Shown in pieces: positions 33,005-44,724 of a stretch of 64,000 nucleotides of DNA. Numbering within the stretch: position 1 is the first letter of the stretch; the number at the start of each line of letters is the position of its first letter. A program made the position numbers and the translations under genes. The notes below the pieces were generated by a model. It was given only the letters and a program-made list of their open reading frames with translations, searched no databases and was not told the DNA's origin. The stretch is from Phymatolithon calcareum (Eukaryota > Rhodophyta > Florideophyceae > Hapalidiales). The DNA is taken from positions 248,001-312,000 of the forward strand of contig OZ345375.1 of NCBI GenBank assembly GCA_977006965.1, in the 5' to 3' direction.

Positions 33005-33427
33005 CAGCAGACCTCGATAAATGGAACGTCTTTTTTAGAATAACCTCGGTTATCAGCATAGTCTGGTGCTCCACGAATACCGTATCCGCCTAAATGTAAC
33101 GAAAATTAAAGGATTCTAGAATAATTGATAGGGGGATTTTTTTCATCTTCGAGGTCACGGGGCATACCTTAAAATTTTGTTAAAATTTTGTTTAGCGTAC
33201 ACGGAGCATACCCTCACTTGTAGAATACTGTAAGTACTTTTCATGTTTCTCCTGCTATTGGCATACAGAACAGTACGTACAGTAAAAGTTGACACAGTGG
33301 TGTAAAGCTACTGTTCGGCACACGTGTGATCCAAAACTTATGATTCAAAATTCGACTTGAGAATAACCTCGATTTTGAGAATATTGGACCATTCCACATT
33401 GGCCATCCATTTATCGAGGCCTGACTG
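33005..33427. mobile_element. Pogo-like MITE
   Basis: 423 bp with terminal repeats CAGCAGACCTCGATAAATGG (left) and, inverted, CAGTCAGGCCTCGATAAATGG-like (right), flanked by TA on both sides. CAG ends with TA target are typical of the Tc1/mariner-pogo group. No coding. Confidence 0.8.
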
Positions 33428-33434
33428 TAGTAGG

Positions 33435-33892
33435 TGTATCCCTACTAGTGTCTGAACGATGGAATCAGGTGTGGAGAAAGAGAGGAGGAACGAGCGAAGC
33501 GATGTGTATCCCTACACTCCCCCGCACGCCTGGTGACTGAGGAAGACTGTATTTTGGGTAAATCTCGAACGTAACGACTTGAATTTTGCGAGCACCGTGT
33601 TTTTCGTTGTAAATTTTGCTTGAGGTTTGTGGCTTACCTTGAACAGTTTCTTGTGTGTTATTGCTGTAATTTATTTGTAAACGTGGACCACGTGTTATTC
33701 TTGTTGTTGTGATAATTCGCTGTCGTACTTGCTGCCCTTGCCGGTAGTCGAACTGGGAATCTTCATACTCGTCCTTCTCTTGCGTGGGGCCCATAACCTG
33801 TGGAGACCACTAGGCCATAACATGTGTGCCCCTGGACCAGGCACATGTGTGGACTTATGATCTTCCCTATATCAAGGATGTGTATCCCTACA
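33435..33892. mobile_element. Solo LTR
   Basis: 458 bp starting TGTATCCCTAC and ending GTATCCCTACA, with a 5-bp duplication GTAGG (33430-33434 and 33893-33897). The unbroken repeat copy has a single GTAGG at the corresponding place (10697-10701). No coding sequence in it is convincing. Confidence 0.75.
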
Positions 33893-33915
33893 GTAGGAAT
33901 TATTGCCGACTAGAG

Positions 33916-34823
33916 CAGGGCAATATTAGGAGGGGGAAAAAGCAGACACTTGATGTTTCAAAAAATTAATTAAAAATGTGACCTGCGTTGTGTCGGGTTC
34001 ATTATGAGGAAATCTTTGTATCAAATATTAAGTGATAAAGCTCGATTCTTACAGCGCTCTGACGCAGCCGTCGTTCGACGGCGGCGAATGGAATTGTGCC
34101 AGTACATGTAGTGATGTAAGCATCCTAAGGACAGAATAGTTGCAGTGCAGTAAACGCTGCGGTGCCATGTCGGATACCGAGGCGCTCGTGCGGGCGCTTT
34201 CGTGATTAGCTGAATAAATTGTGGCAACGTGGCCGCAAGCGATAGGTTATATTTCGCAGAAGTGGATCATGCGAGCATTTCTCGCACGAGAGGACCACAA
34301 ACAGATGAGCGCACTTGTTACAACCCGGAACGAACGGCTGATTGAAGCCCGAGCTCGCCAAACGAGGTACTCGCCTCCGAAAGCGTTCCGCTCGCGTACA
34401 CCGCTGTTAGACACGACAAATGGCGCTCGCCAAACCTCCAACTCTTCCGTTGCATTATTTTAAATACGATTAAATCCGTCCAGCGTACAATGGCTACATC
34501 TCGAATTTTCACGGGCAACTTTCGAAAATCAAATAAGCCACGGGAGCGAGCCGTGCACATTTTGTGCACAGTGCACAGGCACAGCTCGAAAACTTACTTC
34601 TCTATTATTTCTCTCCAGAATGCGAACCCTGCAACGAGAGCCTTCGCCGCATTATGGTCCATAATGTACGCGAGCTGTAAGCTGGATTTCTTCTATCAAC
34701 TGGCTACGTTTATGATACATTTTCGCCCTGTCTGCTCTGCTTCATACGGACGCCACATAGGCTTATCATTAAAATTCGGTATGACACATCTCCTGCTTTT
34801 GTCCCCCTCCTAGCATTCCCCTG
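33916..34823. mobile_element. hAT-like non-autonomous element
   Basis: The left end starts CAGGGCAATATTAGGAGGGG and the right end, inverted, CAGGGGAATGCTAGGAGGGG. Flanks ACTAGAGC and ACTACAGC are a near-perfect 8-bp duplication, overlapping the first base of the element at left. Inside are only short frames (34221-34569) with no recognised domain. Confidence 0.65.
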
Positions 34824-34889
34824 ACTACAGCATCATACTCCATACGATATTGGAGTAAACGAACTGACGTCTTATAATTTAAATGGCTA

Positions 34890-36022
34890 AATATTTTCCC
34901 TGTCACTAAATTGAAAAACAGCACGTCAGTGTCACTAATGTGAAGAACAGCACTTCAGTGTCAGTAATCTAAGAAACGATGGCTCGGTGTCACTAATCCT
35001 AAAAATGGCTCTCCTCTGTCAGTAAAAGCAACTCAACAAGACACATTTGTGCTCTTCGGGAAAAGTTTCTGAAAACTTTTCGAAATATCAGTGCCGATCA
35101 TGTGAATAGATTTTCGTTATACTACACTCATCGAATAATGAAAGTGAACGCATCTCTGAATGCAGTCATGATTACGGCCGCATAGGAGTCCTGCTGTTGG
35201 TACAGCTACGGTACATGCCTCGGCACTTGCAGAAAGCACTCCTCGCTCCAATACAAAAGAATGGGACACCCGAGAAGCCGGGAAATTATCTCCAAGCAAG
35301 GAAATTCTCGGGACTGCTATCGATATGAATCCGGTCGAGGTGTACGTTAACGACTGGTACTGTTTGCCATCTTATAGCACCTTAATTTAGCTGGAGCTCA
35401 AGATTTCATCGGGAATATTCTGCTCCATAGAACTGCACGCCTTCAGTTTTATGCAGCAGATCATTCCCGAGGAAAACTGGAGCTTATTGCAATAAGTTGA
35501 CAGTTCAGAGCCATTAATATTGCCTTCGGTTTTGCGAGAGCTTTGCAAAGCTCCCATTGACCACAGAACACTACTGCAAAATTTTCTCCTTGGCCCGATT
35601 TATCCACGTTATGGGCCAATTCGACTTTTTCGTGATTAGACCGTTATAAAGGTAAACATTAACACCTGATGAGTATGATACAGTCTAGATTCTGAAAACC
35701 TTGTGCACAACATCTGGAGCTGGCGAAACGTGGACTCGGCAAGGAGTATTACTCCTTGCCAAATTTTTACCAGATGAATAGACTTTGCAATAACTATTTC
35801 CCCAAAATAGTACATTTCTAGCCTCGTCTGTAATTTTTAGTGACATGGTCGATCCGTTTGGAAGATTAGTGACGCTGAGATGCCATTTTTGGAAAATAGT
35901 GACACCAAGGCAATGTTTTTCAGATTTGTGACACTGAAGTGTCATTTTGCAAAATAGTGACACTGAAATGTCTTTTTTGCGATTAGGGACACAGACGCGA
36001 GAATTAGTGACACTGAAAATAT
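34890..36022. mobile_element. Unclassified TIR element with 29-bp periodic ends
   Basis: Ends are ATATTTTCCCTGTCACTAA and, inverted, ATATTTTCAGTGTCACTAA. From the left end GTCACTAAT recurs at 34902, 34931, 34960, 34989 and 35018, exactly 29 bp apart. From the right end the inverted motif TTAGTGAC recurs about every 29 bp between 35837 and 36014. Flanks share roughly 20 bp (CGTCTTATAATTTAAATGG and CGTCCTAATTTAAATTGG). The middle holds a segment also present at 27.8 kb. No transposase. Confidence 0.6.
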
Positions 36023-36100
36023 GCGTCCTAATTTAAATTGGTAGATCACAAACTTTTGACATAACCATTTAGATACACACATTACTTATCATATTGGGGC

Positions 36101-36246
36101 TCGAGGGCCACACCAGCATTCATTATGAGTCTCCAAGTCCATCTTTATCGAACGAAATGTGCGTTGGAGTGGGCACGGGACTGTAGTTGCCTTCTCCAGG
36201 TGATCCGCTGGGCCACACGTGGAACATGTCCCATGCGCGCGTAGAA
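36101..36246 (-). repeat. Second copy of the 11.5-kb zinc-knuckle repeat
   Basis: Near-identical to 11502-11645. It lies beside LINE sequence here, which supports its being a LINE fragment. Confidence 0.45.
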
Positions 36247-36404
36247 CTTTTGTTTTCGCCAAGGCCTTTAGCACTACATTTTGCGCTCCTACACGATGGA
36301 AATGGCTTGGACGCATTCTTAGAATGGACGAGTACGCCTGGTCAGCCAGGTGGTTTTTCTGCAACTGTTTATTTGAAAGCTCTCATTAACACTCCTAAGG
36401 CTGT

Positions 36405-37633
36405 TAGCGAAATCATCTTCCGCTCTGCAGGGATTGCTAGACAAAGCCACTCAATGGGCCCAAGAACACGGGATGACATGGAACAGGAAACAAGGAAAAA
36501 GCGAGATACTTGAATCGGATGAGAAAGCGGGCGTGACATTCCAGCTGGCTAATAAGGCCCTCGCGCATGTCGCGGAAGTCACCTACCTCGGAGTATCCCT
36601 AGGACCGGAGGGGGTAAAGATACACTGATGTTGCAACGCCTCAGGAAGGCTCGGAACACTCTGTACGAGTTCTGTGCACTAGGGGTATTCAAGAAGATAA
36701 TTGGCATACATAAATGCATCCAAGTATACAAGGCTGTAATCCAGCCACGCTAGGAGTACCCTATGCACTTAACACCGTGGACAGAAAATGTCCAGAGCGC
36801 GGTCAAGGAAGTTGAAAAAATGTTTATCAGACAAGTCTTCAGGCCCCTGGCACGAGGAATAACGGATAGACTTCGCCTAATATGTCGAATCCAAGCTGCT
36901 TCCCATCGACGGGAAATACTAGCTTTCAAGATGCTGAGAAGGACCATGGCGAAGAAAGAAAAGTTTCTGATGCAAATACCAGAGAGAAGAAATTCAGAAG
37001 AGCTTCAAGCCACAAGCAACGACATCACATCGATGGAAACCAGAGAACCGTTTGATGAAGCGATGAAGGACATAACAGCGAACCAATCTGCAGAAGCACT
37101 CCGATCACAATTCCTGACAAAGGAAGGAGAGAGCCTTGAATCAAAGAGAAAGAGGAAAATTCCGTACGACAAGACAAGAGAACTCCCTGCAATACTCAAA
37201 TTTCCGCAACTGAAGCACAGGCAACTGGCGGTTCAGTACGCCTTTGGAAAATTTTCCCAAAGTTTCTACCACACTGATGGCAGATAGATTAGGAAACAAA
37301 GTCAGACAGCACATGGAGACCCTGGATCGCAACTTGTCAGCCTATGAACTCAAGGAAGACGACAGAGCGGCAACTGAGAAGGCATTAGATATCCTTTTGC
37401 TCTTCAGCAAAAGCATCATCGAGAGTATGCAGCATGAAGAAGACCTGTACTGAAAGAAGAAGCAACTCCTCGAAACTGCTACGAAGAGCATTCAAAACAA
37501 CCGAACACATGCTGGGGTCTCAGATAGAATGCCAGACATAAGAGTAGAGCCGCCCTAGCGAGGGCAGCCCCTGAGGAAGCCCTGCCCGTATATTCGTATG
37601 ACTGCGGGGCTTTAAAAAAATTGCAATAAAAAA
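36405..37633 (+). mobile_element. LINE-A, 5'-truncated copy
   Basis: Flanked by a 14-bp duplication ACTCCTAAGRCTGT (36391-36404, 37634-37647; one mismatch). It begins in the thumb of a reverse transcriptase (AEVTYLGVSLGPEGVKIH), runs through RREILAFKMLRR and RKRKIPYDKTRELPA, and ends in a 3' UTR and ATTGCAATAAAA tail. Frames are broken at 36628, at 36752 (TAG) and at 37287. It is a dead retrocopy inserted into a LINE-B-like sequence. Confidence 0.8.
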
Positions 37634-37649
37634 ACTCCTAAGACTGTAC

Positions 37650-40600
37650 GGGATTATATCGCCTGGTCCTTTCTTTCTTTAATGCAGAATGCGTTAATTA
37701 GCGCCATAACTAACCCTAGAGTAAGTTCTCATTCTTCAAATATTGGAGTATCTCTTCGGGTCTCTCCCTGCACATATTTTCTACCGTTTTGTCTCGTACT
37801 CTTCCGATGAATTGTTGTCGAGAGGCAGTCCTCCCAGAACAGTGTAGGATGTGGTGCTCCACTGTCTCCTTGACGCCATATGGGCACATCTTGCATACTG
37901 GGTCCTAGAGAAGCGGTTCAATCTCGCTGTGTCCATGGTAAATGCTTGCCACAATAGGGCTGCAGTTCACTATGAGCTGGTGCAGTACCACCTCTGCACG
38001 TCTCTGCGAGATGTGCAGATCTTTCGGAAGCGTAGAAACGGTCACTGGTTTGCTTCTACAAGACGGCTTGATGATGGATCGTGCCGCTTCCAAAGTGAGA
38101 GGTATCGCTTGGTGCAGCGCCAGACTCGACCCCAAAGTTCCCCGCCGCGCAAGTTCGTCAGTAGCCTCATTCTTCGCGACGCCTAAGTGACTCGGTATCC
38201 AAACACACTCTATCTGAATCACGCGTGAAAATAACCGTTCCATAAGGTTCCATAGATTCCGGACCATTTCACCAATCATCCGCGGTGTTGGCTGAAGAGG
38301 TGTATGAGGATCTTGGCTTCAATCAGATACTTGCTCCCGTTTATTGAAATGTACGATTCTCTATCTTAAGTACTAGTTTGGCGATATCTGCAATGCCCCT
38401 GATTTGGGACGCTGCAATATCAAAACGGTCAGCTTAGCTCACGCATTACACATATCGCATGTGTGCAACAAATTGAACACAATTCAGAAACTTCTTGACA
38501 GCAGCAAATGCCTCAGGGAGCAAACGTGCTCCTGGATAGTCTTACAGGAAAACTTTCTTCCGCTTTTGGGTTACATTCAAATCAACAAATACGCTTGGGC
38601 AATTTCGAAGGCTGGTTTGCACTTTGCGTGAACGTCTATATAGGAGTTGCAGCTTACGGTTGTAGGTGCCTTGAAACAACCGACACAGGTCGCGAGCTCA
38701 GCAGAGCACTACTCAGATCCAATGATACACATCGGATTAGCCCTGTCGGTACGACACGCGGTTGCCCGTTGAGTGCGTCTATGCAGCTACGGCTGTCAGT
38801 AAACCATCTGATAGTGCTGCCGCGGGAAAGTTGTAACGATAACGTTGCTTGTAAGGCATGTACGGCGGCAAATGCCTCCGCGTCAAATGAAGAGCCGACA
38901 GCCCCAACGGCCAGCGCTTCTTCCATAACAGTTTCACCGCCGCGCAAAATCAGAATCCCAGCTCCGCCGACATGGAATGGGATTGTACGATACATATCGA
39001 GTGTGTCACCATCTTTGTCGCACACGATAACGCGTTGTTTCGAGGCGGTCGGGGTCGTTGAGTATGCATGCTCGTCTCCGTCGTCGTAGGCCAAGAGGAT
39101 GTCCGGGGGCCTGCCGTGTCGAGACTCAAAACGTTTCGCTGCTTCGTGGTTCTGGTACTGAGACGGGCTGAATTTGCTCAACATCGCGGTATACCAACCT
39201 TCATCCCATTTCACGGAGACTCGTTCTCCATGATTCAGGTCGCAGACAAATTCATGTGGTACTTTTCCGGCACTTCCGTCCGTCTATATTTCGACATCGG
39301 CTGGTTGTGCTGCATTTCGTTCTAGAAGAAAAGCTTCTGCCGCGGTACGCTTCTCCTCTAGATCATCCTTCGCCGAGACAGGAGTTGTGAAGGTTGAAAA
39401 ACTGTTACTGGAGCTTTACTTCTGAATGGTGGTTGGATCCCATTGCGTGGGAGCGCAAGGATCCCTTTCTCCGCCAGATGGTAGGATTTTTTTGCAACTG
39501 TTTAGTTGTTTATTTGAAAGCCCTCATTAACACTCCTAAGACTCCCAGATGGTAGGTGTTTGAGTCCCTCCACGACCCTACGTTGCGTCTAGGGTTCAAT
39601 ACATTTGTCTGGGTTGTGCGAGCCACAGGAGTGTCCGGTAGAAGTCGAAGTGCTTTGTCCATGACAAGAGTATCTTGCATCTCTCCAATAACTCGCAGGC
39701 TACGCATCCCAGTCAATGACCGGAGCTTGGCAATTGTCGTAGCTTTCAAATATCCGCTAGCCGCTCGAGCCCCTTCGTTCCGAGCGACTTCCACTTTTTT
39801 ATTGCAATTTTTTTAAAGCCCCGCAGTCATACGAATATACGGGCAGGGCTTCCTCAGGTGCTATCCTCGCTAGGTCGGCTCTACTATTATGTCTGGCATT
39901 CTATCTGAGACCCTAGCATGTGTTCGGTTGTTTTGATTGGTCTTCGTAGCTGTTTCGAGGCGTCGCTTCTTCTTTCAGTACAGGTCTTCTTGATGCTGCA
40001 TACTCAGCGACTTCCACTTGCGTGATTTGGGCGCCGAAGCCGTCTACAGCGAAAGCTGATGCACCATATAGCGCAGTTGGCTTGCAGTAGCTCTTACGGA
40101 AAGCTTCCATCGTTGATGAATCCGCGCCCCAAGATGTTCCGCCGAGCGCTCGGATAAGGCGGGTCTTGGACCGGAGGGGAGTTTCTGGCTCACTTCTGGG
40201 CAATGCAATTTGAAGCTCAGTCGTTGGTCGAAATGAACTCTGAGGAAATTGTATGCCGCAACTGCGTCTATTGCCTCGCCATCGATATTGACTTTACAGT
40301 CAATTATTTCCTGCTGTGAGCGTCCGCCTGCAGCAAATCCTGGCACCTTGCATTTCCGAGCATTCACCTTGATTCACAAACGGCTGCATAAACCGGAGAG
40401 TATCTGGACAGCCTCATTGAGCTTTGAGATGACGTCATCCCAAGTGCTGCAGGTGGCATGGAAGCTGGTGTCGTCTGCGAAACTAAATTGAACGACGTCG
40501 TCAAGACGTACATCTAAGTCCAATATGTATAAGTTCCAAAGATATGGCGACAACGAGCTCCCTTGGGGTAGCCCGCATCCAAGCACACGCGACCGACCGA

Positions 40601-41335
40601 CCGTGATGATGTGTCGCCCCCGGACTCGGCGATCCGTCAAGTACGAATGCATCCAGCACAGCATATTTGGAGGGCAATTAAGGTCCGCCATTTTTGCAAG
40701 CAACGCTGGAATCACGACACGATCGTATGCAGCGCTGAAATCCACGAACAGGGCTGCGCTTTTACGCCGACAGGAGAATGCGTCTGCCGTACGCTGCGCC
40801 AGAGCGGCTATATGCTCTTTGTTTTGCCATACCGTCTGAATCCTGCTTGTGTTGATGGAAGTTTCGATTCCACCCATTCCGTTAAACGAAATCCGATAAG
40901 GCGCTCAGCAATACGGTTGACAATTGATGACAGTGACATAGGACAAGGGCACTTGAATCATTCGGTTTGGGTATGCCGATGAGCAGCACCACTCTCCATG
41001 CAGTCGGTACAGTACCCTCTCGCCAGGTTCTGTTCACGAGGCCTAAGAGACGACTTTTAGCCGTTGGAGAAGTGTGGCGAATGAATTCCACCTCTACTGC
41101 ATCTGGACCAGTTGCAGTACGTATTGGCATTGCACTTATTGCTGCTGTGAGTTCGCGAATAGAAAATTCCGGACCACTTTCCAATTCTTTCCCCGCTTTT
41201 ACTAAAGCATGCATATACTGCCATTGCCACTTCATTTCTTGGGCCTTGACTTTGTTGCGGTTTTTTGCGACGTATCCCTTAACGACATCGTCGGCAATGC
41301 TTTTGTCAGACTTTTTCATTCTAGTATATCACTTC
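37650..41335 (-). mobile_element. LINE-B: reverse transcriptase plus RNase H, degraded
   Basis: Order on minus: RT fingers (40882-41319, ATGPDAVEVEF and VPTAWRVVLLIGIPKP), RT palm (40374-40877, FVDFSAAYDRV, GLPQGSSLSPYLWN and FADDTSF), thumb (39960-40367), connection (39510-39782, LTGMRSLRVIGEMQ), and RNase H (38654-39214 with FTDSRSCIDAL; 37905-38279 with VWIPSHLGVAKNEATDELAR). A C-terminal RNase H after RT is typical of the I superclade of LINEs. The endonuclease part is missing, there are several frameshifts, and a LINE-A copy sits inside. Confidence 0.85.
39797..40005 (-). mobile_element. LINE-A scrap inserted in LINE-B
   Basis: 209 bp of LINE-A 3' end with an A-rich tail facing 39797. 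Flanked by a perfect 14-bp duplication AGCGACTTCCACTT (39783-39796 and 40006-40019). Removing it restores the LINE-B reading QVEVARNEGARAASG. Confidence 0.9.
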
Positions 41336-41399
41336 GTCCCTAATACAGGGACTCGCCGTTCTCCATATTTTCAATTATAGTGACACAGTAGAAGAAGAA

Positions 41400-42395
41400 G
41401 AAATGTAGATTTTTATTTAAAAGTTACCAAAGCATCTGCTGACGCTTGGGGAAACTTTCCTAGGGCCAAGAGGTTTTGGCTAGATTCTGTCTATGGCGTC
41501 GTTTTCTTTTCTTGTTGGTGTAACACGATTCATTGGACGACAAAAACCCACCTGTGGTCTCCTTGGTGACGCAGTAGAGTAGTATGGAGTCTAATGCCTT
41601 TTCCGTTCTTAATATTTCTCCGGAGTCCAGTTCATACTTAGTTAGGTTCATGCGTATGGTCTCCAGGTGACGGTCTGCTGCCGTTCCGAATGTATTCGAT
41701 ATTAGCGTCGTGCTCACTTGAGGGAAACTACCTCTTGAGTATTTTATGGCCAGCTGTCTATGTCTCACCTTGGCAAACCTGAGCTTGGCCGGGATATCAT
41801 CCGATTTGTCGTACGGTATTTTCCTCTTTCTTCTTGCTTCGAGCCTCGTGCCTTCTTTTGCGAACAGAATTCGTCGGAGTTGGCCTGAAGATTTCCCTTC
41901 CTGCATATGTTTGAAGGGGGCCGCGAACTGTTCTTGTTGTAGCAGCGCGGCAATATCACGACTTGCCCGCTGTAATTCTTTGAAGATTCCCTCTTCCCTT
42001 GGCTTGGATAGGATAGCCGACTTCCCTGCCTTTCCTCGTCGCAGTATCCTGAACGATAATATTTCTCTCCTGTGTTCTGGTGGTTGGATCATGCGCAGAA
42101 GCCGGGACCGCTCGATCCTTCCACTTGCTGTAGAACCGAATATTTGGAAGAATAAGGTTCTTTGTACTTCTTTGATAGCTTCTTGTACTTCTGAAGTCCA
42201 CGGTGTGAGATAGATAGCGTATTCCAACCTTGGTTGGATCAACGACTTGTAGATATGTATGGCTTTCAGGATGTTTATCCCCCGAATGAATACCCCAAAA
42301 GGCTTCAGTTGGTGCACCGCTGCTTTGGCGCTTTTTATGCGCCTTGTGACCGTAATTCCGGTTGGTCCTAGAGAAATCCCGAGGTATGAAACTTC
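41400..42395 (-). mobile_element. LINE-C, 5'-truncated copy
   Basis: A clean frame of 315 residues (41460-42407): VSYLGISLGPTGI, LEYAIYLTPWTSEVQEAIKE, RREILSFRILRR, RKRKIPYDKSDDIPAKLRF, RHRQLAIKYSRG. It is a paralog of the LINE-A C-terminus. The 3' end has an A/T-rich tail at about 41400. A second scrap lies at 45962-46131. Confidence 0.7.
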
Positions 42396-43565
42396 AGGTA
42401 TCTGCAAAAGGGTCTAGTATCAGCCCAATACTGTTCAACATCCTTATGGACACCCTAGCAAAAAGGATAACCGCTCTGAACTTCAACGATTCTACCGTGA
42501 ATCTTCGTTTAAGTACTTTCGCGGACGACATCATACTAGTGGCAAGGCATGAGGACGAGCTTCAAGAGATGCTCAATAAATGCACTGAATGGGCATGTAC
42601 GTATCGAATGACTTGGTTGATTCGTAAGTGCTCAGTCATACTCCCCAAGAAGAGAACCAGAAGAGCGCTTCTGCTGGCGAACGAGGAAGTCCAAATAAGT
42701 CGCACAGCAAAATACCTCCGCGCGTCTATTGATGAGAACGGAGTCCGTGACGACCGGCTTCTGGAGCGATTCAAAAGCGCAAGCGCCAAAGTGCGACTCA
42801 TGAGCTCCCTAGGCATGACAAGGAGATGGTACAGCACTGAAAAGAACATTAGGCTCTTCAAAGCCTTTATCCGGCCAGTGTATGATTGCGCTGCACACAT
42901 AGCACCTGATACAATCCGCGTATCGACAGCAGCAGGGCAAATACAGAAGGACATGGCAAAGAAACTGCGTTAAGTGGGCAGCGCGGCATTCGAGAAGACT
43001 AATGAAGCTTTGTCAAATAGAACCATGGGACTTTTGCCGACAGCACCTGCACTCAAAGTTAAGACGAAGATTGAGCAAGGTAGTAGAAGAGATCGATGAT
43101 GCCGGGGCAGAGCTCGAACTCGAAACACTAGACTGCATTCGAGAAGCGAATACAGAAGTTGACCCTCAAGATAGACCTAGCCTCCGACGAGTCTGGGAGA
43201 AACAAGAAGAACGGCGGGCAAGAAAAATAAGGTTTTCCAAGAAAGAGTCCACCGCACCAGGCAGTGAGGATGAAAGAAAGCAGACACAGAATTCTTTGCG
43301 CAAGATGGTTTTAGGCCACTTCCCTTGGCATTCATCGAAGCTGAATGAAGAAATGGGTAGTCAAGGAGCATGGGCAATTGGTGCACTCAGCAGAACCCTG
43401 AAGAAGCCTACGTGGACCCCTACCGAAGAGAATGCAGTGGCGCGAGCCATTGACGTCATATTATGTAATTCTGAATAAGGTAACTGACAACTCCCGATGC
43501 TAGTATAGTGCGATTAGAAAGGTGCCGACTTTCCTCAAGTTCGGACACATGGTACCTTCTCAATA
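42396..43565 (+). mobile_element. LINE-D, 5'-truncated copy
   Basis: Starts abruptly at SSISPILFNILMD, then FADDIILVARHEDEL, a thumb with FKAFIRPVYDCAAHI, a TAA at 42973, and a second frame to 43478 (RPSLRRVWEKQEE, WTPTEENAVARAIDVIL). It abuts LINE-C head to head. It is a different family from LINE-C, since both contain the same thumb region. Confidence 0.65.
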
Positions 43566-44724
43566 AATCCTCTTAATTGCGACTGCGGTTCTTGAGGCGA
43601 CGAGCGATGCGGGAGAGTATGAGATAGTAGAGCAAGCCTTCTGTCCGTTCGATTGCGCTTGGGTGGATTTCGTCCGCGGGGTAAGGTGCAGGGCGTACTC
43701 CGACGTACAGGGCACAAGGGTTTTTTAGATTTACATGTTCTTCGACATAGCTAACTCCATTGAGTACAATCCAATATCCCAAAGACCCAGGATGATTCCC
43801 TTCGCTGTGGATACATGTTCAGCGATTCCGTTTTATCGATGGTCTTGCAGATACTCTTGGCGTCTTGGTTCGTGGATATCCACGTTTGCTAGCCCGAACA
43901 TTTACTTGAATAGCCCGGGATAGGCAGGGACCTCGCTTTTTCCCTCCTTCGTGTTCTATGTCATGCCATTCTCCCTGGCCCAATGCGTCGCTATATCGAG
44001 GAGCCACTGCATCTCAGCGAAGCTTTTTGCGTGCAGTTGAACGTCGTCTGCAACGAGGATTGCGTGGCCCTTGGACGTTTTCTCCTAAGCAAATAGAGCA
44101 AATCCCACAGTCCACACCCAGTGAAAATGTTTCTATGAATATGCTCTTTCCCTGGCGAGATCCAAGATTGAGAAGTTGAGTTTATAATGTGGAGTCTGCC
44201 GAATACTTGAATCAATCTAAAAGAAAATGGAATCATGTTCTTTGACACTGCGATACTTTCTGTGGCTGTCGAGGTCAAAAGTCTTGCATACATATTCCAT
44301 ACTATAGATTGTACAACATGCTGGAACATGAGTTCCATCTGAACTATATGTTCTTAAAAGATGACATGGAAGTGCTGCGCATCCATTAAGTGAGGCAGAA
44401 ACAAAACGAGTGTGTAGTGTGCGTTTAACAGCAAGATGGCGATTACGGAAGTTCCGCCGATATTAGTGCAACTCGTCGAATTGAACGCGAGCTACAAGTC
44501 AGATATCGTGGATGCGTTTATTGCAGCAACGCTGAAGGCACTTACCAAAGAACCTAAGCAGAAATATCGACATGATTGCGGGTTCGAGTCCTGTCGTGAT
44601 CGAATCAACAAGATAAATCTGAACGGGCCATATTTCTCGAGTTCTGCGTCGGTGAGTTCATTGCAAAGGCCCAACAGTATGAAAATTTAATCATTGCTAG
44701 GCCTCAACTTCTTCTACTCGCCAA
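43566..44724. other. No confident gene
   Basis: Includes the start of block C, the unfilled SINE site (near 44050) and the short duplicated ORF at 44436-44690 (MAITEVPPILVQLVE), whose conservation with block B stops at a frameshift. A frame on minus at 43573-43782 is unrecognised. Confidence 0.4.

Larger units (their letters stand above)
32758..36080. repeat. Dispersed repeat R, second copy, broken by four insertions
   Basis: Pieces at 32758-33004, 33428-33434 with 33893-33915, 34824-34889 and 36023-36080 together align with the unbroken copy 10396-10810. The breaks are the four elements listed next. Confidence 0.75.

Noticed and set aside
34902-35045. CRISPR-like regular repeats
   Set aside because: Only about 9 conserved bases per 29-bp unit, inverted at the other end of a TIR element; not a CRISPR repeat-spacer pattern and the genome is eukaryotic.
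41400-43480. Single LINE with 5' inversion (twin priming)
   Set aside because: Both halves encode the same thumb region with different sequence, so they are two families, not one inverted copy.
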